A stretch of DNA of 64,000 bases from Pseudovirgaria hyperparasitica (GCF_010093815.1 NW_022985558.1:1279459-1343458), one strand, 5' to 3'. Numbered from the stretch's first letter, positions 46,201 to 57,211 are shown. Numbers and translations: made by a program. The notes: generated from the sequence alone by a model not told the origin.

Positions 46201-47699
46201 GAAGTTCGTCCGAATCTGATGAAGACACATCTCGACCAACACGTCCAAGATCACTATCGCCTGAACTTGGTGATTTTGTTCCAGCCGAACCTGTAGCCGG
46301 CCTTGGTCAAGGAACTGTTGCTGATCGCGAGGTTGTCATCAGCTCCGATGAGGATAGTGACGATGAGAGCAAGAACGACGAGGACTATGACTCTGCCAAA
46401 GATCCCAAAGCATCCACCTGGGTCGCAGTGAACGGTGTCGGCACCAATGGGGATGGAGACCAGGAAGCTGCTGAAGTCATTGGCCAAAGTCAACAGCCTT
46501 CTGGGCTTGAAAAGGCTGTCGCACAACAAGATCAGGCCAACAAAATTGTCGTTGAGCGAGCTGAGGATATTTCCAGGCCGGAAGAGTTCGCTTCGAGCAC
46601 CGCTAGAAAAGAACATACCGTAATTATCCCCGAATCACCGATGGCGAGAAGGTCAAGCCATTCGCAGGACACGAAGATACTACCAATCTCTTTACATTCG
46701 TCTCACACTATCGTGAAAGACAGTCAGCCGCGCCAGAGCGGAGATACCGCTCAGCCTAGCCTAACAAGAGGTGATGATCTGAAGGGCGCAAAAGAACAAT
46801 CCGACTCGGACTCTGCTTCATCCAGCCCTAGCGCATCAAGCTCGAGCTCCTCAGACTCGGACTCGGACTCAGACTCAGACGACATCATCCCACCCCGACC
46901 ACGGCCTGTTGCTGTTTCGGCCAGTCAGCCAGCCAGTGTGCAGAGGCGCAGTCCATTGATGGGACGCTCACCTTCGACATCGAACCGGCTTCCAAACTCA
47001 CAACCAATGCCTGCCGGGAACGTCGTGAGATCAGACGGACCTTCATCACTACGAGAATTGGCAATTGGACTGAAAAGTCCGTCTCCAGGGCCTCCAGCGC
47101 CAATGATGGCAAAGTCAGACTCTGACGACTCGACTGAAGACTCTGACTCTGACGAGAGCGAGAGCGAGGAGGAAGATGAGGAGGAAGATGAGGAGGAGGA
47201 TGAGGAGACAGACGAGGAGAAGGAACAAAGCAAGCACAGTAGTCTGTCCGGCGCGGCGACCCTCGTAAGTCCGGTATCTAGGGCCAAACCCCAGCAATCC
47301 ATGCCTTCGATACCAGACAAGACATCCAAGACATCTCAGAGGATGCTGATACCAGACAAGACATCCAAAGCATCGCAAAAAACGCCATTGAAGGCTCCCA
47401 CGGCGCGGAGTCCTAGTGCATCAGTCATACGACCTTCACCTGCGAGTATATTCCGGGCTTCACATTCTTCTCCAGTTCGCAAGCCAACGAGTAAGGCGTC
47501 TCACCCTGCCAACAAGCTCCCCGCTTCGCAACCGGCGCCATCAGCGAATGGACGCACAACACCGGCACCATCGAGAAAGAAGGCTCGAATATCTCCAAAT
47601 AAGCCGAGGGCTAGTCAAGCCTCAAAGTCAAGTGGGCCTGCGAATAGAAGGTATCATAGCACTTCACGGATTTCACCTCCACGTCACAGCCAACGATGA
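43282..47699 (+). CDS. Dnt1/Net1-like nucleolar protein
   Basis: Four exons: 43282-43580, 43639-44673, 44722-44831 and 44878-47699; all junctions hold frame, giving 1421 residues. The N-terminal 150 residues match the Dnt1-like/Cdc14-binding N-terminal domain of fungal nucleolar proteins: VRLSIHILPP, then KFVLLAGEDDTFEQVWESIE, YGRIYP, and GFRIKKLQDGFDADLETSLL. Net1/Cfi1 in budding yeast and Dnt1 in fission yeast hold Cdc14-type phosphatase in the nucleolus and act in rDNA silencing and mitotic exit; that role is inferred for this protein. The rest is low-complexity: basic KRRRL-type nuclear signals, many Ser-Pro sites, acidic runs (a run of Glu near 45450-45470 and EEEDEEEDEEEDEE near 47170), Ser-Asp runs near 46800-46880, and a basic Ser/Pro-rich tail. 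A 13-residue phrase (GKxDGKRIAxTxP) occurs twice in a row near 44985-45085. Confidence 0.85.
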
Positions 47700-48117
47700 T
47701 AATGTATATGGTCTACCTTAGTGTCAGAGGTTTACGACGTCATGGCATGGCGGTCAAATTTACCTGTTCGCTTGTTGGATGTAGTAAACTTTGATTATCA
47801 GATCCTGCGTAGGGGGTGGTACATATGGTGATTACCATTAGCTTACTTGTAGGCAGTACCGAATGAATCTTATTTAAGCCTTGTAATGTTCAAGACACTG
47901 CGTGACTGGTAGTTCAGAATCCCTGTCTCAATTTCCCAGCACTACTCTCCGGCACTGAGCTGATTCACTTGCGCTCTGGTCTTAGCGTCCGTTAGCACAA
48001 GACGACCGCATCATTTCGCCCTTCCTACAATAGCACTTCTTCTCTTCAGATGCGCATCTACTTTCCATCTTCTGTCAACCATAACTTGCGACAGTTTCTC
48101 TAGGCCCTCCTATCAAA
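47700..48117. other. Intergenic spacer, tandem genes
   Basis: No gene seen; C/T-rich leader before 48118. Confidence 0.5.
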
Positions 48118-49880
48118 ATGTCACCCTCCAAGAAGAAGCATAAGCTTGTAAGTCACACACATCACATGAGACGAAAACCTCAACTCACCCACTGACCCAC
48201 GCAGCGCGACCACGACGAGACAAAGACAGCACGCAAAAAGCACAAGACCACGCATTCGCCCGCTTCTACCACCACCACCTCACCAACCACTCGACCTCCC
48301 CACCCCTCCAAATCCACCACCGAACCTAATCCCACCGCAATCGTCGACATCGACTTCCGCATGAAATACCTCTGCGCCAGCAGCTCCACGACCAAGCTCT
48401 TCAAGGACACAGTCCACGAACTGCTAGCCCTCAACCTGCCCCTCGAGACGCTGCATGACATCACGATCGACCGCCTGGTTCGCGATCTGCGGGCCCGTGG
48501 CGCAGGAGAGAAGAAACTTAGCCGTGCGGCTGCCGTTGCGAAGGGGGAGTTGGTGAGTGTTGTGGCGCGTCTGCTGGGGAGGCTTTGTGGGGATGATGAG
48601 GGGCGGGTGGTGGGTGCGATTGAGGTGCTTCGCTCGTGCTGTGTGGATGTGGCTGATAAGGTGGAACCAGTGGGAGATGTCGTTTCTGATTCTGATGATT
48701 CTGATTCTGATTCTGATGCTGAGACTGAGACTGATTCTGAGACTGATTCTGAGACCGAAAGTGAGACTGAGGCTGAGGCTGAGAAGAAAGAGGAAAAGAG
48801 AAGGGTCAAAGAAGATGCCGCGTCATCCTCTGGTTCGGATGATACAGGGAGCCTGAGTCCTCGCGCAGAAGAAAGGGTGCGAAGCAAAGTACCCAAAGAT
48901 GCCAGTGAGGATCAGCCTTCGCCTGAAATGCAGATCAAACCTGAGCCTGTGGACACTACGCCTCACTTCTGGAGCGATCATTCGAGCTCAAATGATGAGG
49001 GCAGTGATGAAGCTAGTACGAAGACCATCGCAGTTGCGCACCGAAATCCCCCAACATCTATATTTCGAGCATTGATAAATGACCCTGTCTTGGCCAATAG
49101 TCCCAAAAACATCGCTGCAAGCGATTGGGTACGGCTAGGAGACGAACTAGTACGTATCATCGTCGCGCGTTCACCGGTAAGCAATGCCTCCAAAGTTTCC
49201 TCGTCTAGCACTAAGTGTGTAGTCTTTCAAGGTAAGCTCATGGCATTTCGGAAATGGTGTTGAGACATTTGTGAAGGATATCCCAGAGAATGTCAAACAG
49301 ACGCTGAAAGGCAGTCTCGGTCACAATGGGTCCAAGATTGTGGGGCAGGTTAGACCATGGATCATTCGAAACTTAGACGTCTTTCCTGAGGTGAGAGGGC
49401 ATGTCTCCCTTGTGAAATATCTTCAGCCGGTAAGTCACGGTGCGCCGCGAGTTTGGTACGTCAGCTCTCTCTGACTTTTGATAGGATATCTCACCAGTTT
49501 GTGATGTCCTTGTTGGACCTGAATTTTCTTTTTCATGGGACGATCGCAAGAACATCTCATCGATTCTGGTCTCAAACTTACTGGAATATATAGCTAAAAG
49601 AGTACGTTCAATTGAGGATATTCACTCCGAAGCTAATAGACCGTAGAGCCACCCGCCGTGGGATATTCGATGTCCTTTTGTTGACCACATTAAACTACTT
49701 CAGATATGGGAAAGGAAGATTATGGCGATCAGCCAAACAAGATGGTCTCGATTAAGAGCTACCCGTATCTTTGAGCCATATCTTCGGAAGCTCATACTGA
49801 AAAATCGTTCTCATTTCAGACAGCTTCACAAGAGTGAGTGGGCGAAGGATTGGGAGTTCGTGACAGGAGAAACGTGGTAG
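48118..49880 (+). CDS. Uncharacterised nuclear-type acidic protein, upstream member of a pair
   Basis: Five exons: 48118-48147, 48205-49176, 49223-49429, 49485-49601 and 49647-49880; the frame stays open across all four introns, giving 519 residues. The first exon encodes only MSPSKKKHKL, a basic nuclear signal. A helical N-terminal domain follows (MKYLCASSSTTKLFKDTVHE to about VVARLLGRLCGDD), then a Ser/Asp/Glu/Thr-rich tract of DSD/ETE repeats (48680-48790), then a C-terminal region with conserved-looking aromatic residues (WHFGNGVETFVKDI; RPWIIRNLDVFPEVRGH; HFRQLHKSEWAKDWEF). No family recognised. It is followed in the same direction by a gene with the same layout. Confidence 0.75.
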
Positions 49881-50488
49881 TGACCGAAATTCGGGATGAT
49901 CAAGCACGGCAGTTGGTGATGCGATATGAAGGCTTTCACATATACCAAGAGCACAACGCGATATATCCGTTGGTCTGCAAGGGGACTTCAAGTATCGAAG
50001 TGCTTTCATCGTAGTTGCCGGAAAAGCCTGCATATCAGTCATATGTGCACTACTAACACAGCATTGCTCATGTAATAAGGAGGGCCAGTTAGTACCTAGC
50101 CAGGAACTAGCTATCCTAAGATCGTAGCTTGTCAAGCAATATGAGCAAGACTTGAAAACACATAGGGAGTGAAGGAATATGCGACTATGTTTATACTCAA
50201 TGAGATCTCAGTCAAAACTTATGAGAGGTCTTTTATCTTGTAGTATCTCATGCTCTGTGGCATGAACGTAGCATATATATATTCCGACTCACAATGAACA
50301 TTTACGCTCATAAGATTAGCACACATCTTGTAATAATTCGTTCCCACGTCAGCACGTGATTGCGCGATTGAGAAGGTGTTCCGCCTTGACTGCGTTGTAT
50401 CTTCTCCTTCAATACCTCTGTTCACGAACGACGAACAAGTCCCACCTGGAGACCAAGCCACGACACTGCTTAGAGAATCTCTAAGAAG
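49881..50488. other. Intergenic spacer between the paired genes
   Basis: No gene seen in 608 bases. Confidence 0.5.
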
Positions 50489-52272
50489 ATGGAGGTGAGA
50501 TCCGCGTACAGTGGATTACCATGGACTCAGCATTGATTTAGCAATACAGCGTGCCAAAGCTGGCAAACGTACGAGTGACTTAGCCTCTGGTGGTGAAGCA
50601 AAACGGCATCGAAGTAAAAAGGTATATCCTCTTCCACTTTGGCCTTATGATTGGTTACTAACAAAGAATCGTAGCACTCTCCTGGTTCAAGTAGCGAACC
50701 TCCCAAAAAGCGCAAGAAGCAGACATCTTTGAGCAGTCATCAACACCAAGAAGATGAACAAGAAGAATACCCCCAGAAAGGCATCAAGATCGAAGACTAC
50801 TCTACAAAGGCTGACAAACAAATCCGGTCGCGATTCCTCACTCTGAATGAGCTGGACTGTAACAGTGCAGTGTACAAAGACGCTGTCAAGGGGATTGTGG
50901 AGATATGCCTTCCAAGCTCCGAGCCAGCAATCCAGAAATTGAAAGAAATAGTAGCAGAGTATAAAGCCTATGGAGCAAGGAAAGACAAGCGAGCAGAATT
51001 CAAGAAGCAACTGAAACCAGCTATGCTGAAAAGGCTGGGAGAGTTTGTTGTTGAAGATTGCAAGAATTCGACCGAAGCCGCACTGTGCGCAGAAGTACTC
51101 GGACATGTTATACTCAAAGCTTCAACAAAGTTTGGAGACAAGATCAAAGACATGCTACGCGATGCTCTCCGTCCTACGCCCATCGAAATATCGAGTGGGG
51201 ACGAAGATATGGACGAAAGCGATGATGATGTACAACTAGTTGAAGCCGCGCGACCTGTACAGGCCTTCAGCAAGTCCGATGGCTGCGCTGTATCCGTTGA
51301 AGCTGAGTCGCAGCAAGTAGAAGGGGCCCCTGGATCTGTTGGTATCACCGTCGGATCATCTCGTCCACCAACAGCGCTTCCACCGAGCTCTGACACGGGA
51401 CGTAAAAGGCCTTCCCTAGAAGCGACGAAGCGAGATGCTTGTCCAAAAGTTCTCGTCACTCCTCTATTCGATTTGCTCTGCCGATCCAATGCAGATTTCG
51501 GTAAAGTCATTCATGATATGCGCCCTCCAGTTTACTCGCATCTACTCTCTGCCATAAGGAAGAGGCTGACAATGTTTGTGAGTCTTGACGCCTGAGATAT
51601 GACGAACCGTACAGGAGCTCACGTTAAAGCTAGAACGTTTCACGACGAAACTTCAGTCAGTCATGTTGCACAAAACTCATAATAAACGATGCAATCCCCG
51701 ACATGATGGCAATGATCGAAGATTTGAACTTGAACTCGTACATCAGTGCATACGTTAATCAGCAAGATAGGCACAATGCAGTCGTGGAAAGTCTTGAGCG
51801 TATGCTTGAGCTGTACGTTCGAAGGCACCCACGTTTATTCCCCGATGTCGATTGGCGTCTCAATGGCCTGCTTGTACTCGGCCTCCTTCGTGAGAACTCA
51901 CAAGAGCTGAAGGCACTCTTCCCTACCTGCGCAGACCGTTTCGAACCACTCATCTATCAAATCCGTATGGCACTGTTAGATCGCACGCGTGCAAAGGTGC
52001 CAGACTCTGCGGCTTTGCTAGTACAGACAAACGGAGACTACTTGACTCGTTCCCCAGGCTGGAACATGAATATCTCCGATTCGTGTACGGGCTTGGAAAG
52101 CGACTTGAGATCAAAGTTTGAAGCTTCGCGAACGATGAAATGCAACATGGCGGATATTGAGTTTCTGATTGAAGACACGCTGGAAGCTTTTGCGTTGTAT
52201 GAACCAAGGGCATTTCCGGAGTTCTCTAAGGCGCAGTGGGACGTGATCAAGAAGCGTCAGTCGGCAAGCTAG
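50489..52272 (+). CDS. Uncharacterised nuclear-type acidic protein, downstream member of a pair
   Basis: Best model: exons 50489-50494, 50550-50621, 50675-51577 and 51661-52272, giving 530 residues. The six-base first exon (Met-Glu) is inferred, because the following exon has no in-frame ATG and its upstream frame is closed; the remaining junctions are well supported by frame and by a TACTAAC branch site. Early residues carry a basic nuclear signal (EPPKKRKKQ). A helical domain follows (IRSRFLTLNELDCNSAVYKD to LKRLGEFVVEDC), then an acidic GDEDMDESDDDVQLVE, a variable linker, and an alpha-helical C-terminal half (RHNAVVESLERMLELYVRRH; NMADIEFLIEDTLEAFALYE). No family recognised. Order of parts matches the gene upstream. 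Confidence 0.7.
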
Positions 52273-52472
52273 GTCCCATGGGGAGGAGTCTCTAGAAGCG
52301 AGAGTATACAGGAGGCGCTGATCTACTCATGGAACTGGGAAAGGTTGAGGGAGCCATTACAAGGAAATTCGAGCATGTTGTCAGTTGAAGGTCAGCGTGT
52401 TCCGAACTAAATAGCCAACATACCTACAAACCACATCATACTCCAACCGCACACCCTTCTTCCAAGCTAATC
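52273..52472. other. Convergent 3' spacer
   Basis: A 200-base spacer between two convergent stop codons; nothing else seen. Confidence 0.5.
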
Positions 52473-53387
52473 CTACTCCATCCACTCCAACGCCCTCCAA
52501 ACCCCCCTCTCCACATCCTCCTTAATAACCACCGCATCCTCCTCCGTAACACTCGTCCCAAACCCCCCAGTCTCCACCAAAAACTCCCTCTCCCCCTCCG
52601 CATCCCCCCTCCCCAACGCCCGATTCCGATACGGATACCGACCAAACCGCTCAACAATCGGCTCATGCGCATCCAACAACCAACAAAAATGAAACGCTCT
52701 CTCCGCCAACCCCCCAGCAGCAGGCCACCCACCCTTCGCAATCCGCGCAAACGCATACACATCTCCCGACTCCCGCAACAAGTCCCCACGCGCAACCTGC
52801 GCCTGGAAAAGCGCGTCCTCGACGCCGAAACGCGCCTCGACACGTGCTCGCAGATCGGCGACGGCGGGCTGCATGTACGTATGATGCACGGCGCGATCCT
52901 CGCTGTGTGCGTATGGCGCGGCGAGGAACGTGGCGATGATGACCCAGTGCTCGAAGGAGTAGCCTTGGTCGAGCCAGCGCTGGGGCGTGTCGAGACGATG
53001 CGTGGGCGGGAGGGCGGCGAGGTGGAGGCGGAGGGTGAGGGCGAGGGGGTCGAAGAAGGCGTTGCGCCAGCGCTCGTTGGGGCCGGTGCAGAGGTATCGG
53101 GGGGCTTGGTCGAGGAGGATGATGAGGCCTGTTGCGGTTTCGGGGAAGGAAGAGGAGGAGGGTGGTGGGAGGAGGGGGGTGAGGTCTGCGGGGGGATTGT
53201 GGGGGAGGGTGGTGGAGAGGGCGAGGAGGGAGGGCCAGCAGAGGGTGTGCCAGATGGGGTTTGTGGCTGCTGCGTTGTTTGAGGCCCAGAGGGGGCCGGT
53301 TGGGGGTGTGGATTTGGGCCAGGGGATCATGAGCTCGAAGATGGAGTGGAGGAGGGATAGGGTGATTGTATTTTTGAGGGTCTCCAT
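52473..53387 (-). CDS. DUF924 family protein
   Basis: An intronless frame of 304 residues from the ATG at 53387 (an in-frame ATG at 53501 would add 38 residues without domain content). The DUF924 signatures are clear: LIILLDQAPRYLCTG, corresponding to the LDQFPRN motif; AFFDPLALTLRL; a HSED motif in FLAAPYAHSED; and near the end FHFCWLLDAHEPIVERFGRY followed by PYRNRALGR, the RFGRFPHRNxxLGR hallmark, then an acidic EREFL. Bacterial members are about 180-200 residues; the excess here is an N-terminal extension and Pro/Ser-rich loops. The family is all-helical and of unknown biochemical role. It converges on the preceding gene. Confidence 0.88.
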   Translation of the reverse strand: METLKNTITLSLLHSIFELMIPWPKSTPPTGPLWASNNAAATNPIWHTLCWPSLLALSTTLPHNPPADLTPLLPPPSSSSFPETATGLIILLDQAPRYLCTGPNERWRNAFFDPLALTLRLHLAALPPTHRLDTPQRWLDQGYSFEHWVIIATFLAAPYAHSEDRAVHHTYMQPAVADLRARVEARFGVEDALFQAQVARGDLLRESGDVYAFARIAKGGWPAAGGLAERAFHFCWLLDAHEPIVERFGRYPYRNRALGRGDAEGEREFLVETGGFGTSVTEEDAVVIKEDVERGVWRALEWME

Positions 53388-53971
53388 GGTGGAGCGTGGA
53401 GAAGGTGATTCTTCGAGGGAGTGTTTGGCTTGGATATGCTTGCTTTGAGGAAGTGGTTTGGTGCTTTGGAATTCACCTTGGCTTGACGTCCACGGATTCA
53501 AGTTGGACCTTAGTGCTTACCAATCTTTGGTTAATCCTTAGATGTCGATCCCTACATTGAAACATGGCCTGGAGTCTTGTATACAGCGCAAACTATTAAT
53601 GGATGATATGCTCTTGCAAGTATGAATTTCGCACATGACGTTCTCGCATTCGGGTTTAGTCGTTTTTAACTTCGAGAAGCACGTCCCATACCGGCTGGTC
53701 GATCCACGCAGAGGTTCTATATCGGACATCAATTGGTTCGTATGACACTTTGCGAGCGTTGATATGCCTGTAGTTCTGGAAAAGACTTCTGCAAGGTGTG
53801 TGAGCGAAATGAAGAGACACGGTCAAATATTCGATTTTTGCCTTGCTTCTTCTGGGAGAAGCCCCTTGCTACGCCGATGGATGTTCCAATGTAATGCCAT
53901 ACAACATGCCGACCACGGCGGCCACAATGCCCTCTTTCATGTCCATACTGCCCCCAGACCCATTGCCACGT
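53388..53971. other. Intergenic
   Basis: Upstream of the DUF924 gene and downstream of eS28. No gene seen. Confidence 0.5.
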
Positions 53972-54321
53972 TTATCTCAGTCTCCTGGCCTCACGTTCGG
54001 ACTCGAGCAAGCAGAGGATGTCGTTCTCACGGACTAAGGCTTTACGTCAGCGAATCTTCTTCTTCCACAGATTCCGAATAATATGGGCGTACCTGGGCCC
54101 TTGACGTTGCGGATGATGCTTCGGGTTTGGTCGTCCATGAACTCGACGCGCACTTGTGTGACACCACCACGGGAGCCTGGACTCGCATTAGTCGGTTCTT
54201 TCATTCACAGCCCTCCTCTAATTCTTTTCCATCAGCGCGAGGAGCGTCGGAGCGACGTACCGGTTCGGCCCAACACGCGGGTGACCTTGACGAGCTTTAC
54301 GGGGACCTTTGCGGAATCCAT
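53972..54321 (-). CDS. RPS28: Ribosomal protein eS28
   Basis: Three exons, 54321-54261, 54176-54093 and 54033-53972, give 68 residues, the normal length. The protein reads [20 protein letters not shown], then [33 protein letters not shown] and [12 protein letters not shown], nearly identical to eS28 across eukaryotes. It belongs to the head of the small ribosomal subunit near the mRNA exit. Two short introns each split a Gly or Val codon after its first base. A further intron in the leader (54404-54330, GTACGC..CAG) ends nine bases before the start codon. Upstream of it a frame from 54549 joins in phase to this start and could add about 50 residues, but the canonical length argues for the ATG at 54321. 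Confidence 0.97.
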
Positions 54322-54329
54322 CTTGTATT

Positions 54330-54404
54330 CTGCGGGGGGACGTGAGTAGAGGTTCGAAACGGTGTCACAGTTTTGTGATCTTCGAGTCGTGCGGAGGGGC
54401 GTAC
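54330..54404 (-). other. RPS28: Probable 5'-leader intron of RPS28
   Basis: Donor GTACGC and acceptor CCGCAG enclose 75 bases just upstream of the start codon. Leader introns are common in fungal ribosomal protein genes. Confidence 0.6.
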
Positions 54405-54545
54405 TTGTAGTGAGAAGAGAGACGGTGCGGTCGTTGTTGCGAAAGGCGGTTGTTGGAGCTGCGGAGTGAGAGATGTCGTCGGCGTGTAGAATGTCGATTT
54501 CTGTGTGGGCACCAGAAAACTTAGCGAGCTTGAGAACAGCCACGT

Positions 54546-54972
54546 TCATTGGCTGAAATGGTTAGTGCGCACTTGAAGTGGCTCAGTCACTGAGCCACAG
54601 CTGGGCACGCGCCATACCTTCCCCAAGCTGGTTTCCGATTTCGGACATAATCATCCATCTCCGTCTCTGCATCTGCCCCACACAATCTACGAAATGTTCA
54701 GAGTCATCTTTCTCTCTTTGACGCGTCTCTGCTTCGACTGATTGCGTTGATTCTTTTGATCAATTGAGCCTTCAGCTGATCACCAGATCTCCTCCATCTG
54801 CCTCACTATTCACTCCAGACTCAACTTACGTGGACGCCTCGACAATCGCGACATCGAGCTTGTACTCCCCCGCTATCTGCTTCGCCCAATTACGTCCACA
54901 CGTGGTCCAACCAGCTGCCACGAATAGCAGGTCGCTTAGAGTCACCGCATCGCGACCAGGGCGACAGCGGCA
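54546..54972 (-). other. Possible small spliced coding region upstream of RPS28
   Basis: Three segments, 54972-54830, 54686-54618 and 54552-54546, have proper donors and acceptors (GTAAGT..TCGTAG; GTATGG..TTTCAG) and keep one frame open. The reading has a protein-like feel: VTLSDLLFVAAGWTTCGRNW, AKQIAGEYKLDVAIVEAST, then LCGADAETEMDDYVRNRKPA and WGSQ-stop. The stop TGA overlaps the ATG at 54549 as ATGA. No start codon was found for the 5' side, and I do not recognise the sequence. It may be an exon series of a small gene, a spliced upstream frame on the RPS28 transcript, or chance. Confidence 0.25.
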
Positions 54973-55191
54973 CTTGGACAGTCATATCAATTGCCACCTA
55001 GTGTTTGAACTGCTGTTGTACCCTCCCACGGCAGGCCACTCAATTGAAGGGCATAACAATCTGCAGGCGTTCAGCAGCAGCTAGTGTATAGTAGGCTTGT
55101 CCTACAATTCACCTTCATATACCCTAAAATGCAGTCTCAAATGGACTCGATCCACTCTTCGTGAGCTCCCCCGCCTTCCTCTCACTCTATA

Positions 55192-56510
55192 ATGGGATCT
55201 CTCCACCAATATGTTCCGGAGAGGAGGTTGTCGCGCTCATTGCCAACACTGAATGACCATATCGGCAGTCTGAACGAGCGCTTGCTCTTCGCCGTACCCA
55301 AGAGTGAGCATGCCCGCCAGCTTTGTATCATGATTCGCACATATGGACTCACACCTGCGCAGAGGGCCGTCTCAATGAAGCCTCCCTTGAGCTCCTGAAG
55401 GGCTCCGATATACAGTTTCACCGCCACTCAAGGCTCGACATTGCGCTCGTCAAGAACCTTCCGATTGCGCTCGTCTTTCTCCCTGCGGCAGATATCCCTA
55501 CATTCGTTGGCGAGGGTCGTGTAGACCTTGGCATTACAGGGCGGGACCAGGTCGCAGAACACGCTGCGTCAGAGCCCCCGACGCCGACAACTGGTGTCGA
55601 AGAGGTGCTGGATCTCGAGTTCGGGAGGTGTAAACTTCAAGTCCAGGTCCCGAAGAATGGACCGTTCCAGACGGTGGAGTCGCTGGTTGGGCGCAATGTA
55701 GTCACAAGTTTCACAAATCTTGCCGAAGAATTCTTTGCTCGGATAGAAGCTCAGATAGACGCAAAAGAGCAGGGAACAGCCGTAGCGGACACGACCAAAA
55801 CTAGCGAGGCAAGGAAGTTGAGGACACACATCAAGTACGTTGGCGGCAGCGTCGAAGCTGCGTGTGCCTTGGGTGTGGCAGACGGTATTGTCGATCTCGT
55901 TGGTGAGTATCTTCGTCTCGCCTCCTGACACCTTCTCACGACTGCAGAATCCGGCGAAACGATGCGCGCAGCTGGCCTCCATGAAATCGCCACCGTCAAA
56001 GAAACTACTGCAATCCTCGTCAAGTCCAAACAACCCGCACACCCCGAGCTCATCGAGCGGATCGTCAAGCGCATCGAAGGCGTGATAAGTAAGCTCTCCA
56101 CCACCAACCTCTTCTTCTCACACACAAACTGACCCCTATATTTCTCAGCCGCCCAAAAGTACGTCCTCTGCACATATAACATCCCCCGCCGCGACCTCGC
56201 CATCGCCAAGCGCATCACACCCGGCAAGCGCTCGCCCACCGTCACCTCGCTCGAGCCCGTCGACGGCGAGGACTGGGTCGCGATCCAAGCCATGGTGCTG
56301 CGCAGCAAGATTGCTGTCGTCATGGACGATCTTGCAGCCAAGGGCGCGGTCGATATTATAATCACCAAGATTGACAACACGCGCGCCACGACGCACGATC
56401 CGAATGGCCGCTCGGGATCCATCTCGAGCCCGACGGCGCCGTTTGCGGAGGCTCAGGGCTCGAGTGTGTTTGCTGCGGTCGGCGGGGTTGTGAATGGCGG
56501 CCAGGAGTAG
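55192..56510 (+). CDS. HIS1: ATP phosphoribosyltransferase (histidine biosynthesis, step 1)
   Basis: Four exons: 55192-55303, 55363-55902, 55948-56088 and 56149-56510, joining to 384 residues. The enzyme condenses ATP and PRPP to phosphoribosyl-ATP, the first and feedback-controlled step of histidine synthesis. Visible signatures: LLFAVPKKGRLNEASLELL (the intron splits the second Lys codon), DIQFHRHSRLDIALVKNLPI, FVGEGRVDLGITGRDQVAEH, the PRPP-region residues around YVGGSVEAACALGVADGIVD, and the C-terminal regulatory HisG_C domain (LVKSKQPAHPELIERIVKRI, then YVLCTYNIPRRDL). It is longer than the roughly 300-residue yeast enzyme because of three low-complexity inserts (about 55560-55610, 55745-55830, 56395-56470). 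Symbol by homology to yeast. Confidence 0.96.
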
Positions 56511-57211
56511 GAGGTTTATGTTTGGAGGGCGGGGTTCGGAGGTAGCATGTAGATTATACACAACACACAACGAGAAATAAGGTTTGGATACACGGTCATG
56601 TAGGAGATTAGATAGATTGAATCGTACCTCTCTGTCTGTCTGTCATCCAGAAAGTTTCGTTCAGCAGTCAAAGGGAGCTATACACACATATACACGTAAA
56701 GAATAGATTCATGACAGCCAGTTCTATTTTCGAACGGAAAAGTCTGTGTTACGAGGGCATGAGAGATCAGAATGGCGACGTGAGTGTGTGTTTGTGTGTG
56801 TTTACCTTCATGGAGGGGAGGGGGATAGGAGGAGGGAGAAAAGGAGGAGGGAGAAAAGGAGGAGGGAGAAAAGGAGGAGGGAGAAAAGGAGGAGGGAGAA
56901 AAGGAGGAGGAAGATGAAGCGGGCATGCGTTTCGAAAATAGACATAGCCTGTTGATACTGTATACGTTCTTACCCCTGTTGTAATGAGATAGCAGGCGAG
57001 CAAGCAGTGTTGGGACGGTTGACATTGGAGCGGATTGGTATTGGTATAAAGTACCTTCACTCTCTCTGTCCGTCGTTCCTCCATTTCTCATTAATGAAGA
57101 GACGTGTTGCATTTGTACATCCTACTACGTACGTCGCTTTCACACATGCCTCATGACTTCCACTCAGCCAATCATTCATTCATTCATTCATCCATTCACT
57201 CATCCCGTGAA
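56511..57211. other. Convergent 3' intergenic spacer
   Basis: Contains the 15-bp minisatellite listed separately and an ATTC repeat (about 57174-57192). No gene seen. Confidence 0.6.
56827..56910. repeat. 15-bp purine minisatellite (AGGAGGAGGGAGAAA)n
   Basis: Between five and six tandem copies of a 15-base all-purine unit. Confidence 0.97.

Noticed and set aside
54764-55084. 106-codon Ser/Thr-rich plus-strand frame between eS28 and HIS1
   Set aside because: It lacks an ATG at its start and is the antisense of the more protein-like spliced minus-strand reading.
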